NCBI RefSeq assembly: GCF_006376615.1
Contig: NZ_VEXQ01000022.1
Coordinates: 1 to 64,000 of the forward strand
Length of the DNA stretch: 64,000 bases
Direction: 5' to 3'
DNA from: Buttiauxella sp. B2
Lineage (GTDB): Bacteria; Pseudomonadota; Gammaproteobacteria; Enterobacterales; Enterobacteriaceae
Program-made: the position numbers and the translations under genes
In this document: positions 1 through 10,044 of the stretch, piece after piece
How the letters are laid out: the number at the start of each line of letters is the position of its first letter
Position numbering within the stretch: the stretch's first letter is position 1
Notes under the pieces: model-generated
The model's database searches: none
Seen by the model: only the letters and a program-made list of their open reading frames with translations
What the model was told of the DNA's origin: nothing

Positions 1-3000
1 CTCCTTGTCGAAAATCGGGCTGATGCTGTCGTTGGCATGCTCTGTGTCGCGACTCAGGTCCGCCACATCCTGTTGCTGGTTTTCCTTGTTACGGATGGTG
101 ATAGCGCCATCAGCCACTGCTGCCTGCGTGGTGCCTTCCTCATGACCTTTATTTCCCCCACCGGCTACCAGAGCGTTAGTCATATTGCTGGCAAACTGCC
201 CGCCGATATTCCCCCCACTGTTAAAGGAACCCCCGGCGTGTTCGGTCTTAAAGTCTGCTTCGTTATGCAGGTCGCCAAAGCCCAGCGTACCGGTATCCAG
301 ACTGTTTTTGTCCGCCGTTGCCGTTGAGGCAATGACCGCCCCGTCGAGCTGGGTGTGGTTGCCCACCGTGATGTCAAAACCGCCATTCCCGGCATACAGC
401 CCGGTCTGTTCCGCCACCGAGTCGAAGCGGCTCTTCATCTTGTCCTGGTTCGCGCTGATGTAACCCGAACCGGTCATGGAGCCGAAGGTGAAGCTGCCAC
501 CCGCCGCCACGCTGGTCTGCTTGCTGTCGTAGTCGTTGTTATCCTGCTGGCTGTTCATCAGCAGGTCACGGCCCACGTTAGCAATAATCTTATTGCCGTT
601 GACCTGCGCGCCATCCAGGACGGTGTCGCGCCCACTGTTGATGGTGACGGTGTTGCCGCTGTCAATGGTGGTCTCGGTCCAGTCGGTGCCGTTGCCTTTC
701 TCTTTACCGTGGGCAGAGTTACCGTTGGCAAACACGCTGATGCCCCAGCCACCACTGCCGACACCAATCCCGACACCCACGCCGCCGCCGCTGCTGCTGT
801 TCTTTCCGCTGATTTGCTGCGTATTGCCGGCACCGCTCAGCAGAATATCGTTCTGCGCGCTCAGCAGGGTGTCGCCCCCGGCTTTCAGCTGGCTTCCGGC
901 GATGGCGATATCGCCGCTGTGCTCGCCTTTATTTTTGCCCGTCGCGATAACAGAGAGGTTGTTCCCGGCGTTCAGCGTGCTGCCCGTCACGGTATCGCTC
1001 TGTGCGTGCTGCTCAGATTTGGAATGTTGGGTGGTCAGAGACGCACTGATCCCGATGGTGTCGGTGCTGGGATTATCAGTGTTGCCACTATTGGCAGTAT
1101 CTGTTGCATTTGCCTGCGCGGCCTGGATACCTGACAATGCCGATTTGGTTGCCTGCAGCGCTGAAAGACGATCGTCGCTCTCTTCGTGAGCATCCTGTGC
1201 GGAACTCACAGCGTTGTTGATAGCACTGCCCACCGTACCGGAGAGCGCCAGCGTCAGGCCGCTTTTTTTCTGCTCAAAAGTTTCATCACGGCTGCGCTTG
1301 TCATGGCCCGGGTCGATGAGGACGCTGTCGCCGATAACCGCCAGGTCTTTGCCTGCAATCAGGTCGGCACCGCCGATGTGCGCCTGGTTTCCGGCTGAAA
1401 TCACCACGCTACCACCTGTCGAACCCACGGTACTGAAGCTCTGGCTCTGGGTGGTACCTGCTTCACGCAGGTTGTGTGTAGTTTTACTGCTGCCAACAGT
1501 GATACCGATACCGCCGGTACCCATCAGGCCGCTTTTCTTCTCTTCTTTAAAGCGCCAGCTGGAATCGGTGTCGGTTGCCGCAACAATATCCACATTGTTA
1601 CCCGCACTCAGGTTCACCGCATCGTCCGCCACCACAGACGAGCCTTTCACCAGCAGATTATTTCCCGCCTGCACCTGCACATTATTACCGCTCAACAGCG
1701 TACCCGCTTCACGCGTCGCACTGTCTTCTTCGACAGTGTGGGTGGTCTTTTTGCTGAGGAAACCCTTTTTGGTTTTCGTCTCTTCCTTGTAGTGATAGTC
1801 ACTTTCCGTCGCGGTGCTGAGGGTAATGTCGCGCCCTGCACCAACGCCGATATCGCCGCTTGCCGTCACCTGCGCGGCTTCGCTGTTTACATCGCGTCCG
1901 GCAACTATCCGGGTATTGCCGCCACTGGCGATTTCGGTGCTGCCCTGGCGGACCGATTCGTTGATTTCGACCTTTTTCTTCGCACGGTAGCTGCTGCCGT
2001 CAGTGGTTTCTTCGGCCAGCAGGTTGACATCGCGCCCCGCCTGCATCGCCACGTCACCTTCTGCCGCAATGCCCGCCGCCTGGCTGTTGATGTCCTGCCC
2101 GGCCACCAGTGCCAGGTTGCCGCCTGCGGTTATTGTGCTGCGTGCATTGTCGGTGCGGTGGGTTTCGCTTTTCCCTTTCGCCGAAGACTCGCGGGTTTGC
2201 ACCGCGTTCAGATTCAGGTTATTGCCCGCAATCAGCTGCGCGTTTTCCCCGGCGTTCACCTGGCTTGCTTCGACGGTTAAATCGTTGCCCGCCTGCATAC
2301 CAATGTTGCCGCCTGCAGATATCGTACTGCCGTTGTACGTCACCGAACTGCTGCTGGTCGCGTCTTTGCCCCGGAAGCCAGACTGGTTATAACTATTGGT
2401 GACCTTATTCGCAGTGACTGCAATATCGCCCCAGGCCTGCATGAGCAGGCTGCCACCAGCGGAAATATTCGCGCCAGTGATATTGATATCCTGCCCCGCG
2501 TTCAGGCTAAGTGAATCCAGCGAGGTGATGGATGCAACATTACCAGGCTGCGTGCCAGCAATATCCACACGGCCACGTTTGCCTCCCGGGTTCAGGCTCC
2601 AGTTATCGACAAGCGTAATGTTGTTGATGCTGCCGTAAAGGCTTTCAAGCGCCACCGTTTTGCCCGAAATCGTCGAGCCGACATTGTTGATATTGCCCAG
2701 CGCACTCAGCTGCAGGTCACCGCCCGCCTGCATCAACCCGGCGTTCAGGTTGCTGATGCTGTTAGCACTATCGATATGAAGAACATTTTGTGCCGTGATG
2801 GTGCTGCCGCTGTTAGTGATGCTGCCACCCGCAAGCTGCACGTTTTTGCCGGAGATAACGCTGCCGCTATTTACCGTCACGTCTTTTGGCGACAGGTAAA
2901 CTTTCGGGATCATCACCGTCTGGCCGTTCACTGTGGCGGCTTCCCACCACAGAATGCTTTGATCAAGCGCGGCGATCTGACCTGCGGTGAGTGCAATACC

Positions 3001-6000
3001 GAACGCTAATCCTAGCGACTGCTGTTGGGTTGCCGCGTTATCCATCAGGTACCGCATCTGTTCCAGATCTGACCCAATGCCGTTGATATAACGATTACCG
3101 GTCTGGTTGAGCACGTAATTACTGACATAGCGCGTATCAAACGCTGCATCACCCAGGAAGCGATAGTCATATTCCGGGTGCAGGTTCAACCTGTCCAGGA
3201 AGTACGACGAGCCAAGGAATGTATTCTGGTCGGTGTACGTGACGTTGGTTTCACGCGGGGCGCTACCGGGCCTGATACCCGTTAGAGTGTAGAGATCGCC
3301 GAACAGGCTTTGATCGAGCTCGCCCAGCCCGTTGAGTTTTGGGTTTGTAGTGATGAGGTACGGGCTGTTCGGGTCGGTGGATGTAACGAAATAGCCGTTC
3401 TGCCCGGTTGGTAGCGGGTATGCGCTGGTATCGACACCGTTCGGCTGATACTGATTGAGGCTGCTGCCCTGTGCGGTGGTGTTATTCAGTGCTGTGGCAT
3501 TGCCAAGGCTGGCGTTACCCTGGCCGTTGCCGCCGTAGGTATTCAGGCCGGAGGTTGGCGAGCCAGAAGTATCCAACCCGCTGCCGCCGTTAATTTGCTG
3601 CAACGCGTTCTGGAGCTGGTCGTTCCACTGCGGGGAGTTAATGGCGACAATGTCGTTGCCCGCAAGGTTCTGTTTTTGCAGCGCATCGCCGATGGTCTGA
3701 TTGCTCAGGGTGTTGAGGGTTGGGGCGTTGATCGTCGGGCTGGTGCCGCCGGTATATGCCGTGGTAGTGGTGTTGCTGATATCACTGGTGAAGGTGGCTG
3801 TGACGTTGCCGCCAGCCTGAATAACGGCGCGGTAGGCTTCGCCGTTTACCGTATCAGTAATAGACCCAGCCAGTTTGAAGTGAAGCGTATTATCCGTGCT
3901 GCTGACATAGGAATAAATAAGATAATCTGTTGCCGCAGACTGTATCCATGACTGGTTTGACAGCTCGCCACCTGTCAGCGTCATGTTGCCGTTAGATAAG
4001 ATATGACTAGCATTATTGGTTATTGAACCCGCACTAGCATTCAGATCCTTGCCCGCACTAATCCGTGCAGCATCACCCGATGCAGTCACAGCCACAGAAG
4101 ACTGGTTGTACGCAAATTTTTGTTCCGTATTCCCTGCAGTGGGTTCATACCAGCTACGGGCAGGGATGGTCCTACAATGCGTGTTGACACCTCCTGTACA
4201 AATCGTATCTTCAGGAATCTCATACCTGATATAAGAGCCTGCCGGAAAAACATTCACGTGCACATCTATTGTCGCATTCCCCAGACCTAGTATTGTCGAT
4301 GCTTTAGCATCTGAGGCTGTGGAAACTTCCAACCCGTCCCGCTCATTCAATAAATGCCCGGTCTTAATCGTCATATCGCCGCGCTGTGTCTCGATGCTGC
4401 CAGACGTATTCACGACTTCGGCGTTGGCATTTCCTGCTGTATCACGCTGCATCCACAGATTATTGCCCGCCAGGATATCACCACGGTTGTTTCTGATGCT
4501 GTTGGCTAACAAGGCCATATTATTCCCGGCGTACAGCAAGGCCGTGTTGATAATGCTCCCGACCGCATTTAGCGTCAGGCTGCCCACCGTACCGGTAAAG
4601 CCATCTACGGTGATATCGCTGCGGCTATTGAGCGCAACGTCACCGCCCGCCTGCAAGTTGCCTGCGGTATTCATGGCGATACGGCTGCCGGAAAGCGTGC
4701 TGCTGCCGTTACCGGTGGTGATTTGTGCGTTGTTGATCAACTCACCACCCGCCGTCAGGTTTACCGCTTGGCCCTGCATCACACTCTGGTTGGTGATAGC
4801 GCCGCCACTGATAACATTCAGAGTGTTTCCCGCTGCCAGCACGTTTTTGCCGGCGAAGGCGTTGGTCAGGTTCAGGGTCAAATCACCCAGCGCCACCACC
4901 TGGCCGAGTTGATCGAAACCGCTGCTGGTGAGCAGTAAATTGCCACCGCTGAACAACTTTCCAGCGATCTTGAGATTGACCTGGTCGGCGGTGACATTCA
5001 GGTTGGAGGTGCCCAGCACCGTGCCTTCGTTGGTCAATTGCTGGTAGTTCACCGCAAGGCTTGTGCCCTGCGCGGTGCCGTTGTTAGTCAGGTTGTTACC
5101 GGTGAACGTGCCCTGCAGTTCTGCCAGTAACGTACCGTTGTTCACGGCCGTTGCCGCATTAAGCGTAACCCCGTTGGCCTGTAACCAGCCGTTGTTGATG
5201 AGCAATGCGGTGTTAAATGTTAGATAGCCTCCGGCAACGGTTTTGCCCTCATTGCGGGCGGATGTTGCTGCATCGATGCGCGCCGTGGTGCCACCCTGAA
5301 TAAGCCCATAGTTGAACAGATCTGGCGTGGTGATGTTCAGGGTTTGCTGGCTGAGGATACTGCCCGTTGTGTTATTGGTAAGCTGCCCCGTCAGGTTCAG
5401 TGCCAGCGCGGTCGCGCCCTGTAAGCGCCCACTGTTGCCCAGCTGGCCGGTATTAACCACCAAATCACCTGCCTGAATACGCCCCAGGTTTGCTACCGAG
5501 GCTGCGTCGAGCGTGAGTCTCCCGGCGGTAAGCAGGGTTTTATCCTGCTGCTGGGTAAAGGCACCGGTCAAAGAGACAGTTAGCTCGTCCACGCCGCTTA
5601 CGTCACCGTTGTTGTTCAGCGTTCCGCCTTTCAACGTGAGGTCTTTTGCCAGCCACTGCCCGCTGTTGGCAAGGCTCAGCGCCTGGAGTGTGGCGTTGCC
5701 ATTAGCCGTGATTTTGCTGTTGCTATCAGAGTTCAGTGTGTCGGAAAGCGCCAGCGTCAGTGCATCCGCACTTTGGATCGCACCGTTGTTTTGTAGTTGC
5801 TGTGCGTTCAGCAAGATGCCTTGCCCCTGCCAGGTGCCAGTGTTGGTGATGCGCCCACCGTTGACGGTCAGCGTTCCACCGGTCAGCATCTGCCCACCGT
5901 TCACCAGTTCCAGCAAAGGTGCCGCCATCAGCAGGCGACTTTCCAGCATCAGAGAATCCAGCCCGACAACCGTACCGGTATTGGTGATTTTATCCCCGTT

Positions 6001-9000
6001 CAGCACCAGGTTTTTGCCCTGAAGCGCGCTACGATTATCAAGCGTTGTGCCCGCAAGCGCCATGTTGCCTGCACTTAGCAACGCACCGCTATTGGTTAGC
6101 GTCTGCGCATGAATTTGCGTCAGTCCCTGGCTTAACAGATCACCCGTGTTGGTCAACTGGCCGGAAACAGACGCATTCACGCTGTCAGCACCCAGTAGTG
6201 TGCCGCTGTTTAGCCAGCTATCCGTCGTGACGTTCACCTGCCCGCCCTGCACCGCACCCGCCGTAGTCAGTTGCCCGGCATTCAGTCTTAGCGAACCACC
6301 GCTCAGCGCGCGACCGGTGGCGGAGATGTTCAGTACATCGCCCGTCGCACTCAGGTTGCTCATGCCCTGCCACAGCCCGCTGTTATCGAATGTATTCGCC
6401 TCAAGCGCCAGGGTATCGGCCATGATTTTGCCGCTGTTGCTGAGATTATCAGCACTGAGGTAAATCGCGCTCTGGCTAGACAGTTGGCCGCCGTTAACTA
6501 ACTCACCACTTACTCGGCCAGTTAGCCCGTCGATACCATTGATCGTGCCGTTGTTCAGAAGACTCGCTTGCGCAAAATCAACCGTTTTCCCCTGCCATAT
6601 TCCGGTATTACTGGCATTGGTGCTGTGGATAGCCAACTCGCCGCCGCTCAGGAACAGGCCATCAGCCTGGTTATCTACTACCTGGCTCTCAAGGTTTAAC
6701 GCGTGATTGCCCTGCGCCGTGCCGCTGTTGGTGATAGTGCTGCTGTTTAGCGTCAGCAAATCTGCCGCCAGTACACCGTTGTTGAGAAGCGTTCCGCTGG
6801 TAAAATTGGCTTTCTGGCGCGCCAGTAACTGGCCTTCCTGTTCGTTTTTCAATGCGCCATTTAGCTGGAACAGCAGGTTGTTCGCCAGAATCGTTCCCCG
6901 GTTAGAGAACTGCTCGCCGGTCAACGTGAAATCGTCATTTATCTGCAACAACCCCGCGTTATCCAGGCTGCCTGGGGAGAGATTTAGCGCCCCGCCGCTG
7001 ACGATTTGCCCGTGGCTGAGGTTAGAGATGTTGCGGGAATCCAGCGTCAGCGTAGTGTTGCCCTGTAACCGTCCATCGTTGCTTAACGAGGCCGTTACCA
7101 GGCTTAACGCCTGTGCCGCCAGGCTGCCGGAGTTGGTGATATCCGCCGCGTTCAGGGCCAGTTGGTTCTGGCTTAATAGCGCGCCGCTGTTGGTGAACGA
7201 GCCGATGATGTGGGCGGTCAGTTCGTCCAGCGCTTGTGTTGTGCCGCTGTTGGACCATTCCCCAGCATTCAGCAGCACGGAATTACCCTGCATTGCACCA
7301 AGGTTCCCCAGCGTCTGGCTCGCCAGCACCATCGCCCCACTGGTAAGCAGTTGGCCGTCTTTCTGATTATTCAGGCTGTTGCCAGCAAGCGCCAGGCTCT
7401 CGTTGCCCTGAATCAGACCGCTGTTGATTAAATCACCCTTAAAAGTGACGGCTGTCGCCGCCAGCCAGCCACGGTTATCCAGCGTGTCCACCGTCAGCGT
7501 CACACCTTGCTGGCCAAGGATTTTTCCCTGATTGGCGAGCTTGCCGTTCACGCGCAGCGTGGCGTTTTGTTCGCTCAGCACATTGCCAGTGTTAATCCAT
7601 TCGCCGCTGGCAAGGTTGAGCGTTTTGCCCTGCATCAGCCCGCCAGTGTTCAGGTTATCAGCATTCAGCGTCAGCTCTGCGCCACTGAGCATTTGCCCCT
7701 GGCTTGCGAAGTTTTTTGCCGTCACCACAAGCGCGCGGTTGCCCTGCATCGTACCGCTGTTGGTGAGGGTGTCGTTGTTGATCGTCAGTTGGTTTGCCGC
7801 CAGTTGCCCGGCATTATTCAGCACTTGTCCGTCTATCGTCATCTGCCCGTCGGCCAGCAATAAACCACCACGTTGGTTGATGAGCGTCGTGGTACGACTC
7901 TTCAGGCTGGCAGCATTGATTTCGCCGCTGTTGGTCAGGAGATCCCCGCCAAGAAATAGCTCACGGTCGCTGGAAATTAACCCTGCATTGATGAGCGTTG
8001 GCAGAGTCAGCGCCAGGTTCCCTTCGCTGTAAAGCGTGCCACCCAAGCGGTTATCGAGCATATCAGCGCTGAGATTTAGTGCCTGGTTCCCCTGAAGCAA
8101 CCCACTATTGGTGAGCCGGGCGCTGTTAATGGCAAATATTGGGGCAACCAGTATGCCGGAGTTGGTGATATCACTGCCTGTCAGCGTGATAGACGCTGCG
8201 TTGCTTTTACCGCTGTGGGTCAGTGAATCGGCTGAAACACTGAGCGCGCCTTTTGCCGCCTGAGTCCCTTCCAGCACGGCCAGCCTCGCCCTGATGGCAA
8301 GCTGGTTATCTGTCTGCAACTGTGACTCTGCAGTGGTGGTCAGGCTGTTCGCTTCCAGGCTGAGATTGCCTGACGCATTCATTTCACCGCTCAGGTTGGC
8401 CTGCTCCACCTTCAGCGCCATGGCACCGTTGGTGGTGGTCAGCGAAGATGCACCGGTAGTCAATTTATCGCTTTCCAGCGTCAGGTTTTGCTTACCGGAC
8501 AACGTACCGTTCTGGAGAAGTTCCCCGGCATTCACCGCCAGGGAGCCCTCGCTTAACAAACTGCCGCTGTTGCGCAAAGCCTGGCTGGCTGTGACCTGCG
8601 CGTTACCTTTCGCCGCAAGCTGGCCGTCCTGGTTGAACGTCTGCGCATCGACTGTAAGCGCATCGCCGCTCAGCAAACTACCGCCGTTGTTCAGCGAGCG
8701 CCCCGTCAGTGTCAGGTTCTTCTGGCTCTGCACCGTGCCGTTGTTTGTCAGGGCATCGATGGATATCTGAGCATCACCGTTCGCTGCAAGCTGGCCGCTA
8801 TTCGTCAATGTGTTGCCCGTCAACGTCAGATTCTGTCCGGCGGTCAACTGACCTTGCGTATTGCCAGTACCGCTTAGCGTGGCGGTGATATTTTGTGCCG
8901 CGTCCCCACGGCTGCTTTGATCCACGGCCAGATCGAGTGTGGCAAGCGTGAGATTTTTAGCGGCAGTAATACTGCTGTTCACCACATTGAGCTTGCCCTG

Positions 9001-10032
9001 GCTGTTCAGGGTAATATCGCTATCGCTGGCAAGCTGAGCTGCGTTTAAGGAGATATCGCTCTGGCTGGCGACGGACAACGCGCCACCTGCTTTATGCTCG
9101 CCATTGAGGGTGATATTTTCCCCTTTAGCCGTGAAACTTCCGCTGGAAAGACTATTTTTAACCGTCAGTTTGCCATTTGCATCAAGCGTAATATCACCCT
9201 GCCGCGCGTTCAGGTTACCCAGGTTTACACCCACACCTTTGTCACTGGAAACCAGGTGAATGCGATTGGCGTACATACCGCCAAGTGCGCCTGTATCAAC
9301 AGCAATAATCGGTGCTGCACCTTCTCCAGCAAGTGGGGTAACGCTACCGTCAGCGCCCACACGATTGGCACCAGCAATCACTTTTAAGTCTTTTGCATGA
9401 ATACTCGCGTTGATTTCTGTGGCACGGGAAATAATCGACAGTGCGTCCGTTTGGCTGCCATCCAACCCCTGGCCTTCAATGGTGATACTGCCTTTGGTGA
9501 CGTTGAGCTGTTGCAGATTACCGTTAGCATCAAACACCGGTTTACCGGTGGTCAGCGTTGCATTCGGAGTATTAATAAAACCGCAGCCGTTACAAGTGAT
9601 GCCGTACGGGTTGGCGACCATCACATTTGCCGCCTTACCCGCCACTTCGGTGTATCCCTGCAACTGTGAGCGATTGGCCCCCGTCACTTCATTGATGATG
9701 CCGTGCGCTTCCTGGCCTGCCTTCAGATGTGGGTTGTTCTGAATCAGCCCACCAAGCTGTGTCGGGTTGAGTTGCCCGGTGGCGTTGTTGAGGATAATCC
9801 CCTCTTTGCCAACGTTGTAATCCTGGAACTGGTTATGGGAAATCCCCGCCCCGTTTGGCGTGGCGATGTTCACCACGGGCACACCGTTAGCGGCCCGGTC
9901 CATCTGCGTGGCATTGTTCGCCGGAGTTGGCGCAGCAAACACCGGGAATACAGGCTGCCCTGCGAGCAAAACACAGATCAGGTAGCTCAGCAGACGTTGA
10001 GCAAAATGAACCGGTAGCTGTTGATTTTCCAT
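1..10032 (-). CDS. cdiA: CdiA contact-dependent inhibition effector, C-terminus beyond window
   Basis: This is the secreted two-partner effector of a contact-dependent inhibition system. The reading frame is open from the ATG at 10032 to base 1 (over 3,340 codons) and the stop is not reached. In order: signal peptide (about 1-34, ending VFAA), TPS secretion domain (35-300, with NPYGITCNGCGF and Cys147/Cys150), a very long run of FHA-1 beta-helix repeats (about 330-1900), a receptor-binding-type segment with a Cys pair (about 1900-2120), a Tyr/Pro-rich region (about 2130-2340) and FHA-2 repeats (about 2350-3050). The frame leaves the window at SRDTEHANDSISPIFDKE, a pretoxin motif I recall from CdiA proteins. 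The toxin domain and cdiI should lie left of base 1. The RBS AAGGGA overlaps the cdiB stop. The toxin type cannot be known from this window. Confidence 0.95.
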   Translation of the reverse strand, partial: MENQQLPVHFAQRLLSYLICVLLAGQPVFPVFAAPTPANNATQMDRAANGVPVVNIATPNGAGISHNQFQDYNVGKEGIILNNATGQLNPTQLGGLIQNNPHLKAGQEAHGIINEVTGANRSQLQGYTEVAGKAANVMVANPYGITCNGCGFINTPNATLTTGKPVFDANGNLQQLNVTKGSITIEGQGLDGSQTDALSIISRATEINASIHAKDLKVIAGANRVGADGSVTPLAGEGAAPIIAVDTGALGGMYANRIHLVSSDKGVGVNLGNLNARQGDITLDANGKLTVKNSLSSGSFTAKGENITLNGEHKAGGALSVASQSDISLNAAQLASDSDITLNSQGKLNVVNSSITAAKNLTLATLDLAVDQSSRGDAAQNITATLSGTGNTQGQLTAGQNLTLTGNTLTNSGQLAANGDAQISIDALTNNGTVQSQKNLTLTGRSLNNGGSLLSGDALTVDAQTFNQDGQLAAKGNAQVTASQALRNSGSLLSEGSLAVNAGELLQNGTLSGKQNLTLESDKLTTGASSLTTTNGAMALKVEQANLSGEMNASGNLSLEANSLTTTAESQLQTDNQLAIRARLAVLEGTQAAKGALSVSADSLTHSGKSNAASITLTGSDITNSGILVAPIFAINSARLTNSGLLQGNQALNLSADMLDNRLGGTLYSEGNLALTLPTLINAGLISSDRELFLGGDLLTNSGEINAASLKSRTTTLINQRGGLLLADGQMTIDGQVLNNAGQLAANQLTINNDTLTNSGTMQGNRALVVTAKNFASQGQMLSGAELTLNADNLNTGGLMQGKTLNLASGEWINTGNVLSEQNATLRVNGKLANQGKILGQQGVTLTVDTLDNRGWLAATAVTFKGDLINSGLIQGNESLALAGNSLNNQKDGQLLTSGAMVLASQTLGNLGAMQGNSVLLNAGEWSNSGTTQALDELTAHIIGSFTNSGALLSQNQLALNAADITNSGSLAAQALSLVTASLSNDGRLQGNTTLTLDSRNISNLSHGQIVSGGALNLSPGSLDNAGLLQINDDFTLTGEQFSNRGTILANNLLFQLNGALKNEQEGQLLARQKANFTSGTLLNNGVLAADLLTLNSSTITNSGTAQGNHALNLESQVVDNQADGLFLSGGELAIHSTNASNTGIWQGKTVDFAQASLLNNGTINGIDGLTGRVSGELVNGGQLSSQSAIYLSADNLSNSGKIMADTLALEANTFDNSGLWQGMSNLSATGDVLNISATGRALSGGSLRLNAGQLTTAGAVQGGQVNVTTDSWLNSGTLLGADSVNASVSGQLTNTGDLLSQGLTQIHAQTLTNSGALLSAGNMALAGTTLDNRSALQGKNLVLNGDKITNTGTVVGLDSLMLESRLLMAAPLLELVNGGQMLTGGTLTVNGGRITNTGTWQGQGILLNAQQLQNNGAIQSADALTLALSDTLNSDSNSKITANGNATLQALSLANSGQWLAKDLTLKGGTLNNNGDVSGVDELTVSLTGAFTQQQDKTLLTAGRLTLDAASVANLGRIQAGDLVVNTGQLGNSGRLQGATALALNLTGQLTNNTTGSILSQQTLNITTPDLFNYGLIQGGTTARIDAATSARNEGKTVAGGYLTFNTALLINNGWLQANGVTLNAATAVNNGTLLAELQGTFTGNNLTNNGTAQGTSLAVNYQQLTNEGTVLGTSNLNVTADQVNLKIAGKLFSGGNLLLTSSGFDQLGQVVALGDLTLNLTNAFAGKNVLAAGNTLNVISGGAITNQSVMQGQAVNLTAGGELINNAQITTGNGSSTLSGSRIAMNTAGNLQAGGDVALNSRSDITVDGFTGTVGSLTLNAVGSIINTALLYAGNNMALLANSIRNNRGDILAGNNLWMQRDTAGNANAEVVNTSGSIETQRGDMTIKTGHLLNERDGLEVSTASDAKASTILGLGNATIDVHVNVFPAGSYIRYEIPEDTICTGGVNTHCRTIPARSWYEPTAGNTEQKFAYNQSSVAVTASGDAARISAGKDLNASAGSITNNASHILSNGNMTLTGGELSNQSWIQSAATDYLIYSYVSSTDNTLHFKLAGSITDTVNGEAYRAVIQAGGNVTATFTSDISNTTTTAYTGGTSPTINAPTLNTLSNQTIGDALQKQNLAGNDIVAINSPQWNDQLQNALQQINGGSGLDTSGSPTSGLNTYGGNGQGNASLGNATALNNTTAQGSSLNQYQPNGVDTSAYPLPTGQNGYFVTSTDPNSPYLITTNPKLNGLGELDQSLFGDLYTLTGIRPGSAPRETNVTYTDQNTFLGSSYFLDRLNLHPEYDYRFLGDAAFDTRYVSNYVLNQTGNRYINGIGSDLEQMRYLMDNAATQQQSLGLAFGIALTAGQIAALDQSILWWEAATVNGQTVMIPKVYLSPKDVTVNSGSVISGKNVQLAGGSITNSGSTITAQNVLHIDSANSISNLNAGLMQAGGDLQLSALGNINNVGSTISGKTVALESLYGSINNITLVDNWSLNPGGKRGRVDIAGTQPGNVASITSLDSLSLNAGQDINITGANISAGGSLLMQAWGDIAVTANKVTNSYNQSGFRGKDATSSSSVTYNGSTISAGGNIGMQAGNDLTVEASQVNAGENAQLIAGNNLNLNAVQTRESSAKGKSETHRTDNARSTITAGGNLALVAGQDINSQAAGIAAEGDVAMQAGRDVNLLAEETTDGSSYRAKKKVEINESVRQGSTEIASGGNTRIVAGRDVNSEAAQVTASGDIGVGAGRDITLSTATESDYHYKEETKTKKGFLSKKTTHTVEEDSATREAGTLLSGNNVQVQAGNNLLVKGSSVVADDAVNLSAGNNVDIVAATDTDSSWRFKEEKKSGLMGTGGIGITVGSSKTTHNLREAGTTQSQSFSTVGSTGGSVVISAGNQAHIGGADLIAGKDLAVIGDSVLIDPGHDKRSRDETFEQKKSGLTLALSGTVGSAINNAVSSAQDAHEESDDRLSALQATKSALSGIQAAQANATDTANSGNTDNPSTDTIGISASLTTQHSKSEQHAQSDTVTGSTLNAGNNLSVIATGKNKGEHSGDIAIAGSQLKAGGDTLLSAQNDILLSGAGNTQQISGKNSSSGGGVGVGIGVGSGGWGISVFANGNSAHGKEKGNGTDWTETTIDSGNTVTINSGRDTVLDGAQVNGNKIIANVGRDLLMNSQQDNNDYDSKQTSVAAGGSFTFGSMTGSGYISANQDKMKSRFDSVAEQTGLYAGNGGFDITVGNHTQLDGAVIASTATADKNSLDTGTLGFGDLHNEADFKTEHAGGSFNSGGNIGGQFASNMTNALVAGGGNKGHEEGTTQAAVADGAITIRNKENQQQDVADLSRDTEHANDSISPIFDKE

Positions 10033-10044
10033 AATCGTTATCCC

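Noticed and set aside
4300-8900. CRISPR array or tandem DNA repeat
   Set aside because: The periodicity comes from FHA-1 protein repeats; DNA units are diverged and lack constant spacers.
185-9742. Many plus-strand open frames of 60-270 codons across the first 10 kb
   Set aside because: They are antisense shadows of cdiA, whose repetitive codon use keeps the opposite strand open; none has a ribosome site or a recognisable domain.
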